Positions 25,642 to 35,316 of a stretch of DNA of 64,000 nt are shown in pieces. Below the pieces are notes generated by a model. It was not told the DNA's origin. It did not search any database and saw nothing but the letters and a program-made list of their open reading frames with translations. This DNA comes from Chryseobacterium daecheongense (lineage in GTDB: Bacteria > Bacteroidota > Bacteroidia > Flavobacteriales > Weeksellaceae). Position numbers and translations under genes: made by a program. The stretch covers positions 919,763-983,762 of the forward strand of contig NZ_RJTX01000004.1 in NCBI RefSeq assembly GCF_003729955.1. The letters run 5' to 3'. Within the stretch, counting starts at the first letter, position 1. The number at the start of each line of letters is the position of its first letter.

Positions 25642-26896
25642 TCTTCTTTCTTTCGTAAAAAATAGAAATAGTTACCATGGCAAGGTAAAACAAAAATAAT
25701 AAAGCTAATTCTTTTGCAATATTTCCGATCCCGCTGTTTCTTAAAATAATGTCATAGTAAGCATTTAATCCCCAATTCATGGGAGAGAATTTAGCTATAT
25801 GCTGCATAAACTCAGGCATCAGGAAAACAGGAACCCAAATTCCCCCGACAGCAGCCAAAACCACTACTGAAGTGGCACCAAAAGGGGCAGACTGTTCCTG
25901 AGTATCGGCAATAGTTCCCAGTAAAACTCCGAAACCTATCGCAGCCAATCCTGCAAACAGTGTTACAGTGAGCAACTGGAACATTTTTCCTGAAACATCA
26001 AATGCAGGCAGATCCATATAAGGAAAAAGGTAAATTCCTACGGCAACCATCAACAAAAACTGGATGATGCATATAATAAGGTAGGTAAAGGTTTTTCCTA
26101 AAATATGAATGAAATACGGAGTAGGGCTTACTCTGACTCTTACACTGGTTCCCTGGCTTTTTTCCTTCACTAAATTGATGGAAAGCGGAACAACAATGAA
26201 GAAGATGGCAAATAATGTCCATGCAGGAACGTTGTGCTGAACGGAATTCGGAAGGATTTCTGCATCCCCTTTTTTAGGTGTGATCTCCTTAAAACTGATC
26301 AGGTTTTTATTTTCTTCAAGATTTTCAGTAGTTCCGAGCTGATCCTGAAAAGCCTTATAAATTTTTTTATTCTCAATTTCAAAAACCATTTTATTGACAG
26401 AATTCATCACTGAGTTCTTGAAACCTGCATTGGTCGCAGGATCAAAATATAAATGAATGTCTTTGGCTTTTGAAGCCGCTTTTGGAGCAGCTGCAGAATC
26501 GGTTTCCAATCCGAATGAGCTTACTATTTTCTCTACTTTGGCTTCTATATTGGAATTCAGGTCTTTTGTGAGGTTTTCCGGAATAACGATCGCCATTTGA
26601 TATTCTCCTGAAAAAACTGCATTTTGAGCTGATTTTTCATTGAAGTTGGTCAATAACTGGAAGGTTTTACTGTTTTCCAGCTCTTTTTTGATGTTTTTTG
26701 AAACTTCGGATTTATCATTATCAATAAAAATAATCGGGATTTTTGATCCTTCAAGATTTTTAAAGGTAGAGTCCTGGATTAACGTAATGGTTACGATCAA
26801 AAGCAAAGGCATTACGAAAATGATGACAATTCCGCCAATATCTCTTTTCAGCAAAAGAATTTCCTTGATAAAGCTTCTCCACAATTTATACAACAT
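25631..26896 (-). CDS. ABC-2 type transporter permease
   Basis: 421 residues. TM1 is at about 20-42, followed by a large extracytoplasmic domain (about 45-220) and five C-terminal TM segments, the YhhJ/ABC2_membrane_3 layout. It pairs with the ATPase at 26886-27641, which its start overlaps by 11 bp. In APE/flexirubin loci such an exporter is thought to flip the polyene lipid, or a lipid carrying it, across the inner membrane; the substrate is not visible in the sequence. Confidence 0.85.
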   Translation of the reverse strand: MLYKLWRSFIKEILLLKRDIGGIVIIFVMPLLLIVTITLIQDSTFKNLEGSKIPIIFIDNDKSEVSKNIKKELENSKTFQLLTNFNEKSAQNAVFSGEYQMAIVIPENLTKDLNSNIEAKVEKIVSSFGLETDSAAAPKAASKAKDIHLYFDPATNAGFKNSVMNSVNKMVFEIENKKIYKAFQDQLGTTENLEENKNLISFKEITPKKGDAEILPNSVQHNVPAWTLFAIFFIVVPLSINLVKEKSQGTSVRVRVSPTPYFIHILGKTFTYLIICIIQFLLMVAVGIYLFPYMDLPAFDVSGKMFQLLTVTLFAGLAAIGFGVLLGTIADTQEQSAPFGATSVVVLAAVGGIWVPVFLMPEFMQHIAKFSPMNWGLNAYYDIILRNSGIGNIAKELALLFLFYLAMVTISIFYERKKNAV

Positions 26897-27641
26897 CTCT
26901 CAATTCTTTTCCGGTTAATGATATGAATACATCTTCAAGGTTTTCTGCATTGGCAATTTGGGCCACAAGTTCTTCAGGGGTTCCAACCGCATGGATTTTC
27001 CCTTTGTCAATAATTGCAATTTTAGTACAGAATTCTTCCGCTTCCGAAAGGTGATGGGAAGTGTAAATGATGCATGTTCCGTTATTATTCAGTTCTTTTA
27101 AATAATCAATGATCACTTTTTTGGATTGCACATCAACTCCAACAGTGGGCTCATCCAAGAAGAGAACCTTCGGATTGTGAAGTGTTCCTGCAATGAGGTT
27201 GCAACGGCGCTTCATTCCTCCTGAAAACTGATCCACTTTTTTATCTGCAAACTTCGATAATCCCATGATTTCTAAAGACTCATCAATGGTTTTATGCAGG
27301 TTTTTATGTTGTAAGCCATATAAACTTCCGAAAAACATAAGATTTTCTTTTGCCGTAAGAGTGGGGTAAAGAGCATATTCCTGTGGGACAATGCCGATGA
27401 TCTGCTTTATTTTGGAGCTGTGTTTCTGAGGAGATAATCCATTGATCTTAAACTGCCCCGAAGTAGGTTTGATCAACCCCGAAAGCATCGAAATCAATGT
27501 GGTTTTCCCTGCTCCGTTAGGCCCAAGAATTCCGTAGATCTCATTTTTGTCAATGTTCAAAGAAATATCGTTTACAGAAAACTCATCTGAATTTTTGTAT
27601 TTCTTGTATAAATTTTTGATCTCAATAATATTCTCAGCCAT
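26886..27641 (-). CDS. ABC transporter ATP-binding protein
   Basis: 251 residues. Walker A is GPNGAGKTT, the Q-loop is in GIVPQEYALYP, the ABC signature appears as QFSGGMKRRCNL, Walker B is VLFLDEPTVGVD and the switch His is in TSHHLSE. All are intact. It energises the adjacent permease. It is encoded 1 bp after the BtrH-like gene in the pigment operon. Confidence 0.9.
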   Translation of the reverse strand: MAENIIEIKNLYKKYKNSDEFSVNDISLNIDKNEIYGILGPNGAGKTTLISMLSGLIKPTSGQFKINGLSPQKHSSKIKQIIGIVPQEYALYPTLTAKENLMFFGSLYGLQHKNLHKTIDESLEIMGLSKFADKKVDQFSGGMKRRCNLIAGTLHNPKVLFLDEPTVGVDVQSKKVIIDYLKELNNNGTCIIYTSHHLSEAEEFCTKIAIIDKGKIHAVGTPEELVAQIANAENLEDVFISLTGKELRDVV

Positions 27642-27642
27642 T

Positions 27643-28638
27643 TCAGATCGCTTTTCTCAATTTTTTATAGAAGGCTTCTTCCAGATCAGCAATATGAAGC
27701 ATAGATTTTGAAAGCTGGTTGTAAATATCACTTTTTGAATTTCTATTCTTATAAACCCTTGCAATATCTATGGCAAAATCTCTCCAAAGGTCACCGATCA
27801 TGGTAATCTCTTTTGAAAGTTCCTTCAATTGTTCATTCTTAAGAATTTCAGCGGCCTCCTGTAAAAATGCACCATAAATAAATCTGAATCCACCACCTCC
27901 GGTTCCGATTTCCTCCTGCATTCTGATCAGCTGTCCTAAATAATGATTGGTTACTTTGGTACCTTTTTTTTCGGCCCATTTCGGGATGCTTTTTGCGACC
28001 CATCTCATGGCTTTTACTCCGATAAGAGGAACGGGAGCCAGCATGTTTTTGCAGGTATCCTTAATTCCTTGTTTGATAGCTTCTTCTAAATTTACCGATT
28101 CGGGAACATAAATTGGATAGTACATATGCCCTTTTGGAGGGAGGGCACCTTTAGCATACCTTACTTTTTCCAGCTCTTCTTCAGAAAGAGAAGTTACGTA
28201 ATCCATTACCGGATCACTAATGAGAAATTTTCCATTTTCTTTTCCGTACACCACAAGATTATGGGCATTGAAATGAAATTTATATTCTTCAGGAAAGTAA
28301 GTAAGGTTAAAAACACCTACCTGTAATCCTGTCGGGATATTATTTTCCAGGTTTTTTTCTAAAGCTGTCTGTGCTTCTTTGGGATTGGAGAATTTTTGTC
28401 TTTTGATCTTAATTCCCAATCTTTTGGCTGCTTTACTGAAAATAGCACCCGGCATAGGTCGGTAGCTGAAACCCGGAGCAAAATTCACTTTTAAAAAGGG
28501 TAGATATACAAAGAATAATCCGGAACCGATCCCGAAGATCATAGGTTCACTTAGTTTTAGTCCTTTATATAATAATAAGTTGGAGGCAACACCATTTTCG
28601 CAATGCGCGGTCTGGTGATGTTCAAAATTCAATTTCAT
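27643..28638 (-). CDS. BtrH-like ACP-dependent acyltransferase (BtrH_N / DUF4872)
   Basis: 331 residues. It begins with HHQTAHCENGVASNLL, the BtrH N-terminal pattern with candidate nucleophile Cys13. His126 (HFNAHNLVVYG) and Asp142 (FLISDPV) complete a papain-like Cys-His-Asp arrangement. The C-terminal half matches the DUF4872 helical part. BtrH of butirosin biosynthesis moves an acyl group from an ACP to the amine of ribostamycin. By analogy this protein could transfer the aryl-polyene acyl group from its ACP to the hydroxyl of the dialkylresorcinol, forming the flexirubin ester. That assignment is inference. Confidence 0.82.
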   Translation of the reverse strand: MKLNFEHHQTAHCENGVASNLLLYKGLKLSEPMIFGIGSGLFFVYLPFLKVNFAPGFSYRPMPGAIFSKAAKRLGIKIKRQKFSNPKEAQTALEKNLENNIPTGLQVGVFNLTYFPEEYKFHFNAHNLVVYGKENGKFLISDPVMDYVTSLSEEELEKVRYAKGALPPKGHMYYPIYVPESVNLEEAIKQGIKDTCKNMLAPVPLIGVKAMRWVAKSIPKWAEKKGTKVTNHYLGQLIRMQEEIGTGGGGFRFIYGAFLQEAAEILKNEQLKELSKEITMIGDLWRDFAIDIARVYKNRNSKSDIYNQLSKSMLHIADLEEAFYKKLRKAI

Positions 28639-29042
28639 TTTTTTCCGTCAAAATTTTTTAATTCATCCACTGAAATGCCAAAAGCATTGGCATATTTTTT
28701 CAGTACATTTTCACTTAGTGTTTTAAATACTTTTGGTTTTGTATGTCTTTTGACACGCCACTGCCACATTCCTACATAGGCGGCAAGTACACTTAAGTCC
28801 ATTTTATTCAGCTCCATAAAGTAAATAACAGGACTTACTTTATTATTGGCAACATTTTCCCTGGCTTCTTCAATTCTTTCCTGAATAAGCTCCATTGATT
28901 CTTCCAAAGCTGCTTTTTTAGCTTCCCAACCAATGCTGTTTGCCGTAGTATAGTTATCATTTTCATCAGTCACATACAACACTTCGGTCATATTTGCTGA
29001 TTTCAGATTACTTTCGTCTTGAGGAAGGTCCTGTTTTTTCAT
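28635..29042 (-). CDS. Conserved pigment-locus protein of unknown function
   Basis: 135 residues, no signal peptide. An N-terminal acidic segment is followed by a strongly helical, charged region (KKAALEESMELIQERIEEARENV) that may form a coiled coil, and then a small helical C-terminus (VLKKYANAFGISVDELKNF) that resembles a helix-turn-helix half but is too short to call. It is the first gene of the minus-strand operon and overlaps the BtrH-like gene by 4 bp. A cytosolic helper for the acyltransferase or ACP is possible. Confidence 0.7.
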   Translation of the reverse strand: MKKQDLPQDESNLKSANMTEVLYVTDENDNYTTANSIGWEAKKAALEESMELIQERIEEARENVANNKVSPVIYFMELNKMDLSVLAAYVGMWQWRVKRHTKPKVFKTLSENVLKKYANAFGISVDELKNFDGKK

Positions 29043-29300
29043 CTAAAAAAGATATTAATATAGACTTCAGATTTTTAATGATTGTTTAATCAGTTGGCTA
29101 AAATAGTGAAAATACATTATATGTTTATCATATTAAATCTGGCTAAAGTTTTTCTGGGAAATATGGATTATATGTTGCTAATTTTCAGATATTTTAGGTT
29201 GAAAGTGTAAAAATGTTTCACTTTTTATCTTCCTGTGTAACAACTGGATCATTTAATAAGACTAATGTTCTTTAAAGAAATTTGGTTAAACAATATTACT

Positions 29301-32213
29301 ATGAAGAAATTTTTTATTTCTGTATCATTATTCTGTATGATCAGTGCGATGGCACAGAAATTTGATACTCAAAAGGTTACAGATAACCAAGGGTATACTT
29401 ATGAAACCGTGAAAAATGATAAGTCCGGTGTAAGAGTATACACCTTAAAGAACGGATTGAAGGTATACCTTGCCAAAAACGATGATGCTCCAAGAATTCA
29501 GACGTATATTCCGGTAAGAACAGGATCTAATAATGACCCAAGTGACAATACGGGTTTGGCGCATTACCTGGAGCATATGGTTTTCAAAGGAACTTCTCAT
29601 TTGGGAACTCAGGATTGGGCAAAAGAGAAGGTTTTACTTCAGCAGATCTCTGATCTTTATGAGCAGCACAAAGCTGAAAAAGATCCTGCCAAGAAAAAAG
29701 AGCTTTACAAAAAGATAGATGAAGTTTCTCAGGAAGCATCCAAATATGCTATTGCAAACGAATATGATAAGGCGATCTCTTCATTAGGAGCTACAGGTAC
29801 TAACGCGCATACTTCACTGGACGAAACAGTTTACAAGAATAATATTCCGTCCAATGAATTGGAAAAATGGCTAAAAGTTGAGAAGGAACGTTTTTCCGAA
29901 TTGGTTTTGCGTCTTTTCCATACGGAACTTGAAGCGGTTTACGAAGAATACAACAGAGCTCAGGATAATGACGGGCGCTTAGTGAATTACGCGCTAATGG
30001 AAGCTCTTTTCCCAAAACATCCGAACGGGCAACAAACAACCATCGGAACTTCGGAACATTTGAAAAGCCCTTCAATGGTGGCTATTCATAAATATTTTGA
30101 TACATATTATGTTCCTAACAATATGGCAGTAGTTTTAGTTGGGGATCTTGATTATGATAAAACCATCAAATTGGTTGACCAATATTTCGGAAGCTTCAAA
30201 TACAAAGAATTGCCAATGAAAAAAATGGTAACGGAGGCTCCAATGACCAGTATCGTGACCAGAACTGTGAAAAGCCCTACAACGCCAAGAATGACTATAG
30301 CCTGGAGAACAGATTCTTACGGAACACAAGAGGCAAGATTGGCAGATATGATTGCAGATATATTAAGCAATAGAGGAGATGCGGGATTAATTGACCTTAA
30401 TATCAATCAAAAGCAAAAAACGTTAGGAGCAGGAGCATATGAATCTCCATTCAAAATGTATGGATATTTCGGACTTGTGGTTACTCCAAAAGAGGGGCAA
30501 AGCTTTGATGAGGCTAAAAAATTATTATTAGATCAGCTGGAGCTGGTAAAGAAAGGCCAATTCCCAGATTGGATGCTGAAAGCGATCATCAATGACAAAA
30601 AAGTTCAGAGAATGAAAAGCTGGGAAACAGCAGACGGTTTGGCAACGAATCTATATGATGTTTATATCAACGAAAGAACTTGGGAACAAGAGCTTGATGA
30701 GATCAATCAATATGAAAAAATCACCAAAGCAGATATCGTAAAATTTGCCAATGAATTTTTCAAAGATAATTATGTGGTAGTGTATAAGGAAAAAGGAGTG
30801 AATGATAAGCTTGTTCGTGTAGAAAACCCGGGAATTACCCCGATTAAGCTGAACAGAGAAGCGCAGTCTCCTTTCCTGAAGGATATCTTAGCAACAAAAG
30901 CAACAGAAATTAAACCTGAATTTATTGATTATAAAGAAGCGATCCAGACCTCTCAGATCAAGGACAAGAAAATAAGCTTTGTGAAGAATAAATACAACGA
31001 TATTGCTCAGGTAAATTATATTTTCCCTTTCGGAACAGATAATGATAAGGAATTGTCTCTTGCTGTTTCTGTACTGGAATATCTTGGAACAGATAAATAT
31101 ACACCGGAGCAGTTGAAAGAGGAGTTCTATAAATTAGGAATTTCAAACAGTTTCAGAACCTCCAATGATCAAACGGTTATCACATTGAGCGGACTTGAAA
31201 GCAATATGCAGAAAGGTGTTGAGTTGATGAACCACTGGCTGACTAATGTAAAAGCGGATAAAGCCATCTATGATCAGACTGTAAAAGCTATTTTGGAATC
31301 CAGAGCTGTTGCTAAAAAAGATAAGAACAGAATCATGGCTGCTCTTAACAATTATGCAAAGTATGGGAAAGATTCCAGAATGACGGATATTATTTCTAAA
31401 GAGCGTCTTCAAAGTATTGATGTGAATGAGCTGATGAAAAAAGTAAAAACCATCAATCAGTATCCATACGAAGTTTTCCTTTACGGACAAGAACAGAAAA
31501 CTCTTGAAAAGGCAGTGAAGCCGTATATTGTCAATACAAGTCTTCAACCTGCGAAAGCTAAGGAATATCCTGAGCCTGCAACAGAAGGAAAAGTATATTT
31601 CACCAACTATGACATGGTTCAGATGGAAATGTCTAAAGTGGCAAAAGGAAATACCGTAAACCTTGGAAACTTTGGGAAAGCTAATGTTTTCAATGAATAC
31701 TTCGGACGCGGATTGTCTTCTATTGTTTTCCAGGAAATCAGAGAGAGTAAATCTTTAGCATATTCTGCTTATGTTTCTTATGCCAATGCTTCGGAAAAGA
31801 ATCACCCGAATTATGTAACAAATTATATCGGAACGCAGGCAAACAAGCTTCCTTTGGCAGTGAATGCAATGAATGATCTGATGGTACAATTACCACAAAT
31901 CCCTGCACAATTTGAAAATGCAAGAGGTTCTGCTTTGAAACAGATTGCATCTAACAGAATCAACAGAACAAATATTTTCTTTAACCAGTTAGCACTTAAA
32001 AAATTGGGGGTTGATTATGATATCAGAAAAGATATTTATGCTGAAATTCAAGGATTGACGTTGCCACAGCTTACGAACTTCTATAATACAGAAGTGAAGC
32101 CTGTACAATATAATACATCCATTATCGGGAAAAGAGAAAACCTGAATATGGAATCCATCAATAAAATGGGAGAATTTAAAGAGGTAAGCCTTGAAGAGAT
32201 CTTCGGATACTAA
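29301..32213 (+). CDS. Secreted M16 family zinc peptidase
   Basis: 970 residues from ATG 29301, which gives a clean signal peptide MKKFFISVSLFCMISAMAQ; the open frame begins at 29265. The inverted zinc motif HYLEH (in GLAHYLEHMVFKGT) with the downstream Glu in EAVYEEYNRAQDN marks the active N-terminal half. A second, catalytically empty M16 half follows, as is normal in two-domain pitrilysin-like peptidases. It interrupts the two minus-strand pigment operons and has its own terminator, so it may not belong to the pathway. An A/T-rich hairpin-like sequence at 29202-29224 lies upstream. Confidence 0.9.
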   Translation: MKKFFISVSLFCMISAMAQKFDTQKVTDNQGYTYETVKNDKSGVRVYTLKNGLKVYLAKNDDAPRIQTYIPVRTGSNNDPSDNTGLAHYLEHMVFKGTSHLGTQDWAKEKVLLQQISDLYEQHKAEKDPAKKKELYKKIDEVSQEASKYAIANEYDKAISSLGATGTNAHTSLDETVYKNNIPSNELEKWLKVEKERFSELVLRLFHTELEAVYEEYNRAQDNDGRLVNYALMEALFPKHPNGQQTTIGTSEHLKSPSMVAIHKYFDTYYVPNNMAVVLVGDLDYDKTIKLVDQYFGSFKYKELPMKKMVTEAPMTSIVTRTVKSPTTPRMTIAWRTDSYGTQEARLADMIADILSNRGDAGLIDLNINQKQKTLGAGAYESPFKMYGYFGLVVTPKEGQSFDEAKKLLLDQLELVKKGQFPDWMLKAIINDKKVQRMKSWETADGLATNLYDVYINERTWEQELDEINQYEKITKADIVKFANEFFKDNYVVVYKEKGVNDKLVRVENPGITPIKLNREAQSPFLKDILATKATEIKPEFIDYKEAIQTSQIKDKKISFVKNKYNDIAQVNYIFPFGTDNDKELSLAVSVLEYLGTDKYTPEQLKEEFYKLGISNSFRTSNDQTVITLSGLESNMQKGVELMNHWLTNVKADKAIYDQTVKAILESRAVAKKDKNRIMAALNNYAKYGKDSRMTDIISKERLQSIDVNELMKKVKTINQYPYEVFLYGQEQKTLEKAVKPYIVNTSLQPAKAKEYPEPATEGKVYFTNYDMVQMEMSKVAKGNTVNLGNFGKANVFNEYFGRGLSSIVFQEIRESKSLAYSAYVSYANASEKNHPNYVTNYIGTQANKLPLAVNAMNDLMVQLPQIPAQFENARGSALKQIASNRINRTNIFFNQLALKKLGVDYDIRKDIYAEIQGLTLPQLTNFYNTEVKPVQYNTSIIGKRENLNMESINKMGEFKEVSLEEIFGY

Positions 32214-32237
32214 ATTATATTGAAATCAAAAGGAGGG

Positions 32238-32264
32238 AGTGAGGTGTAATGCCTCACTTTTTTT
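32238..32264 (+). terminator. Intrinsic terminator of the M16 peptidase gene
   Basis: A 7-bp stem AGTGAGG (32238-32244) / CCTCACT (32252-32258) with a 7-nt loop, followed by seven T residues. Confidence 0.8.
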
Positions 32265-32283
32265 ATTGAATAGTGTGGATTTA

Positions 32284-32316
32284 AAAATAAAAAAAGCTGT
32301 ACGAAAGTACAGCTTT
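32284..32316 (-). terminator. Intrinsic terminator of the darB/dehydratase operon
   Basis: A 10-bp stem AAAGCTGTAC (32293-32302) / GTACAGCTTT (32307-32316) with a GAAA loop. Read on the minus strand it is followed by a T-rich tract. It lies 20 bp after the stop of the dehydratase gene. Confidence 0.85.
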
Positions 32317-32336
32317 GATATAGAGTGTTTAGTCTT

Positions 32337-32780
32337 TTATGATTTTACTTCCTGAATAAACAGGTTGATTTCTGCCCTAATCAACAATTCATCATTATGA
32401 AAAGTCTCACAGAAAATGTGACAGATGTTTTCATATTGCGAGATCAGTGACGCTTTTGAAATGATTTTATCTCCTACTTTCGGTAAAGAAAAGATCTCTA
32501 TCTTTTTAATATTGGTAATAAAACCAATCACTTTTGTATCAGCATTCGGATTTTCAAAGAAACTTTGCCCGAGAATGGAAGAGCAGGTTTGAGCCATATT
32601 TTCGATCAATCCTGATTCTGCAAATTCATTGTTATGGACAAAAATATTGTCTTCAGTAATCATAAAGGAAGTCATCACATTTTCCTTGGTGAGTTCCAGG
32701 ATATAATCCACCATCAGCATCGGTTCACGATGAGGGAGATAGTTATGTATATTGATGATATTGTCTTCCTTAATTTCCAT
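32337..32780 (-). CDS. ApeP/FabZ-like hotdog dehydratase
   Basis: 147 residues. LPHREPMLMVDYI matches the start of FabZ-type dehydratases and ESGLIENMAQT keeps the acidic residue and MAQ of the central helix. The usual GHFPG loop is replaced by FVHNNEFAESG, the layout of ApeP-like proteins in aryl polyene loci. It is placed 5 bp after a paralogous gene and may act as a heterodimer with it. A role in dehydrating or isomerising 3-hydroxyacyl-ACP is expected. Confidence 0.8.
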   Translation of the reverse strand: MEIKEDNIINIHNYLPHREPMLMVDYILELTKENVMTSFMITEDNIFVHNNEFAESGLIENMAQTCSSILGQSFFENPNADTKVIGFITNIKKIEIFSLPKVGDKIISKASLISQYENICHIFCETFHNDELLIRAEINLFIQEVKS

Positions 32781-32785
32781 TACAG

Positions 32786-33217
32786 CTATTTTACAACAGT
32801 TTTCATTTGAGATTGAGCAATCATTACACCATTTAATTTGGTGATGATATTCACTAATGTAACACCCATGATTTCACTCAGAATCTCGACCTCCGAGGTT
32901 AAATGATCTCCCACTTTAGGCAATGCCACCGCTTCAAAAGATTTAATCGCTCCAATATAACCGGTAGGAGCTTCTTTTCCTAACAAATAAAATTTATATC
33001 CGGTGTGTAAAGCTACACTTTGAGCCTGATGCTCAATTAATCCTGAAGCCTGAAAAATCCCGTCCTGAATAAAAATATTCTCTTCTTTGATCTTAAATCC
33101 GGAGACGAGGTGACTCTCGGAATATTCCGAAAGCTCATTCACCATCACAAAAGGAGACCTTTGCGGAATTAAGCTTTCCACAAATTGCTGGTCAGATGTC
33201 GGTAATCTGTTTTCCAT
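32786..33217 (-). CDS. Second ApeP/FabZ-like hotdog protein
   Basis: 143 residues from ATG 33217, which overlaps the darB stop as TAATG; the open frame extends to 33241. IPQRSPFVMVNEL and ASGLIEHQAQSVAL match the neighbouring dehydratase. The GHFPG loop is absent and no obvious His stands in its place (IQDGIFQASG), so this copy may be structural or less active. It is paired with the gene at 32337-32780, with a 5-bp gap. Confidence 0.78.
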   Translation of the reverse strand: MENRLPTSDQQFVESLIPQRSPFVMVNELSEYSESHLVSGFKIKEENIFIQDGIFQASGLIEHQAQSVALHTGYKFYLLGKEAPTGYIGAIKSFEAVALPKVGDHLTSEVEILSEIMGVTLVNIITKLNGVMIAQSQMKTVVK

Positions 33218-34356
33218 TAGCAAACCGTTAATAAAGCGCAAGAATAGGCAAATCTTCCACTTTCAGGTACACAAAGCAATACTTTTTCTCCCTTTTTCAA
33301 TGTTCCGGAATTCATCAGTTCTTCCAACGCAATGAAAATAGAACCAGCTCCGATGTTCCCGACTTCAGAAAGGTTATAATACCATTTTTCCCAAGGAAAA
33401 TCCATTCCTTTCTTAGCAAATTCTTCTTTCAATCCTTCTTTGAAATATCCTGAAGAGATGTGTGCCAGAACGTGATCAATTTTTTCAGGATCTAATTGAT
33501 GTTTGTCAAAAGATGCTCTTAAACTTTCTGCCCCTTTTACTAAAATATACTGGTCTAATAATTTTGTATCCTGCTTCAATGCAAAGATGGATTGCTTCAG
33601 CCATTCATCCGAAGGATAATCCGCCCAGGATTGAAGGCTTCCGTCTTCCTGCTTCTCACAACCTGAATACATACATGCTTCGATTTCATGAGCATAAGAA
33701 TAGAAATCAATGAATTCTACTTTTAAGGAAATGCTGTTTTCTCTTGGTTTATTTTCCAGTAAGAAAGCCCCAGCTCCGTCAGAAAGCATCCATCTCAGGA
33801 ATTCTCTCTTAAAAGCAATGATTGGTCTTTCTTCCAGTAATTTTAAATTTTCGGCTTCATGGTTGAATTTATCTGCAGTCATCCAAGCAGAAAACCTTTC
33901 GGAACCTACGCAGACTGCATTTTGTTTCACTCCTGCTTTTACAGAAAGGAAAGCATAATTGAAGGCATTCATCCCGGAATTACAAAGCCCGGTAGAAGTA
34001 TTGATCTCAATAGATTTTCCTAAATTCAGTTCTCCGTGAACCATAGATGCATGAGATGGCTGGATCTGATCTGCAGAAGTGGTTCCACAGGAAAGTAACT
34101 GCATATCCTCTTTCTTGAAGTTCTCATCGAAAAGTCCTTCCACTGCTTTTGCCGTAATCTGGGCATTCGTGTGTGTGGGCTTTCCGTTTTTATCCAATGC
34201 GTAATATCTGGTTCTTATTTTGTTGTTTCTTAAAATTAAAGCTCTTGCTTTAGATGGAGTGTCGTTTACTAAGCCAAGATACGTTTCCATGTCATCATTA
34301 GAAACCGGTTCATTGGGTAAGTATGTTGAAGCTTTTGTTATAAATACGTCGTTCAT
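33217..34356 (-). CDS. darB: DarB-like ketosynthase III for dialkylresorcinol formation
   Basis: 379 residues, FabH-type fold. The catalytic Cys is in STGLCNSGMNAF, His in VLAHISSGYF and Asn in LSEVGNIGAGS, the full Cys-His-Asn triad. The sequence and its position next to a DarA-like protein match DarB, which condenses a beta-keto thioester with a second, alpha,beta-unsaturated or saturated acyl unit to form the cyclohexanedione precursor of 2,5-dialkylresorcinols. It is followed without a gap by the hotdog pair. Confidence 0.87.
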   Translation of the reverse strand: MNDVFITKASTYLPNEPVSNDDMETYLGLVNDTPSKARALILRNNKIRTRYYALDKNGKPTHTNAQITAKAVEGLFDENFKKEDMQLLSCGTTSADQIQPSHASMVHGELNLGKSIEINTSTGLCNSGMNAFNYAFLSVKAGVKQNAVCVGSERFSAWMTADKFNHEAENLKLLEERPIIAFKREFLRWMLSDGAGAFLLENKPRENSISLKVEFIDFYSYAHEIEACMYSGCEKQEDGSLQSWADYPSDEWLKQSIFALKQDTKLLDQYILVKGAESLRASFDKHQLDPEKIDHVLAHISSGYFKEGLKEEFAKKGMDFPWEKWYYNLSEVGNIGAGSIFIALEELMNSGTLKKGEKVLLCVPESGRFAYSCALLTVC

Positions 34357-34358
34357 CT

Positions 34359-35273
34359 TTATTTTAAATTTATTCCTTGTAAATACTCTCTTTCTTTTCT
34401 TCTTTTAGCCCAGAATAATGGGCCCAGCAATATATGAAAAATCAAAACAATAGGTGATATGATCCAGATTGCTGCCATCAAATATACCTTAAAGAATTTT
34501 ACCAGTAAGGGGCGCTTTTCTTTTTTCTTGATGATGAGATTGGACCATACGGTGAAGATTTTGTTTCCAACCTTTTCCACTCTCACCAGAAAAGGGCGGA
34601 TTTCAACGGCTCCGTTTTTTACCAGGTCGGATTGAAGATTTTGAAGATCACCATTTTCAAAATGTTTTTTAATGATTTCACCATATTTTCCGGCTCCGGC
34701 AATTTCTTCATTAGAAACTCCTGCTGCGGGTAACATCCCGGATTTTTCTTTTTGCCCTGTCGTCAGCCAACGTAAGATCGTTAATACGCTGGTATAGTTA
34801 TCATGTCGGTCTACCAGTGCAATGTTTCCTACAAGTTGGGCTTTCAGGTCTCTTAAATATACTTTTAATTTTTCCTGGGAAAGCATCCACATATTTCGGG
34901 TTCCGGAAACGGTAACTACAGGAGTATCCTTTAAAAGGTTTTCCGCATAGCCGCTTTTCAGGAACGAAATGATAGGGATGGAAGGCGTCAGATACCAAAC
35001 CTGATATCCGAAAATGATCAGATCATATTTCCTGTTTAATACTTCAGGTGATGGCGGATGGATTTCGCTTGGGATCTGTAGGTAAGATTCCGGGAAAGTG
35101 TTGAAAAAAACGTCACTTGGCCACGGAAAAGGAAAATCTTTCTTGAGTTGAATATTATAGTAAGTAACCTCGTATTCTTCCTTTTTATCTTCAAAAGGTT
35201 TTGCTACATTTTTCACAATATCCTCCAGCTGGCCGGTTTGTGAATAATATATAACAAGTATGTTTTTTTTCAT
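34359..35273 (-). CDS. darA: DarA-like flavodoxin-fold protein of dialkylresorcinol biosynthesis
   Basis: 304 residues. The N-terminal flavodoxin-like domain starts ILVIYYSQTGQLEDI, with the FMN phosphate loop SQTGQ, and continues to about residue 190. A C-terminal hydrophobic segment (about 255-290, VYLMAAIWIISPIVLIFHIL) ends in a basic tail, so the enzyme is probably membrane-anchored. Homologues are annotated DarA, the aromatase that oxidises the DarB product to the resorcinol. The 2-bp gap to darB supports the pairing. Confidence 0.83.
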   Translation of the reverse strand: MKKNILVIYYSQTGQLEDIVKNVAKPFEDKKEEYEVTYYNIQLKKDFPFPWPSDVFFNTFPESYLQIPSEIHPPSPEVLNRKYDLIIFGYQVWYLTPSIPIISFLKSGYAENLLKDTPVVTVSGTRNMWMLSQEKLKVYLRDLKAQLVGNIALVDRHDNYTSVLTILRWLTTGQKEKSGMLPAAGVSNEEIAGAGKYGEIIKKHFENGDLQNLQSDLVKNGAVEIRPFLVRVEKVGNKIFTVWSNLIIKKKEKRPLLVKFFKVYLMAAIWIISPIVLIFHILLGPLFWAKRRKEREYLQGINLK

Positions 35274-35316
35274 TAATATTTTTTAGCGTTTACAAAAATA
35301 TACTTTTCAGATGTAT

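Noticed and set aside
29202..29224. Hairpin upstream of the M16 peptidase as a terminator or attenuator
   Set aside because: The stem is short, A/T-rich and bulged; support is too weak to list as a feature.
31143..31547. Minus-strand open frame of 134 codons inside the M16 peptidase gene
   Set aside because: Shadow frame of a well supported gene.
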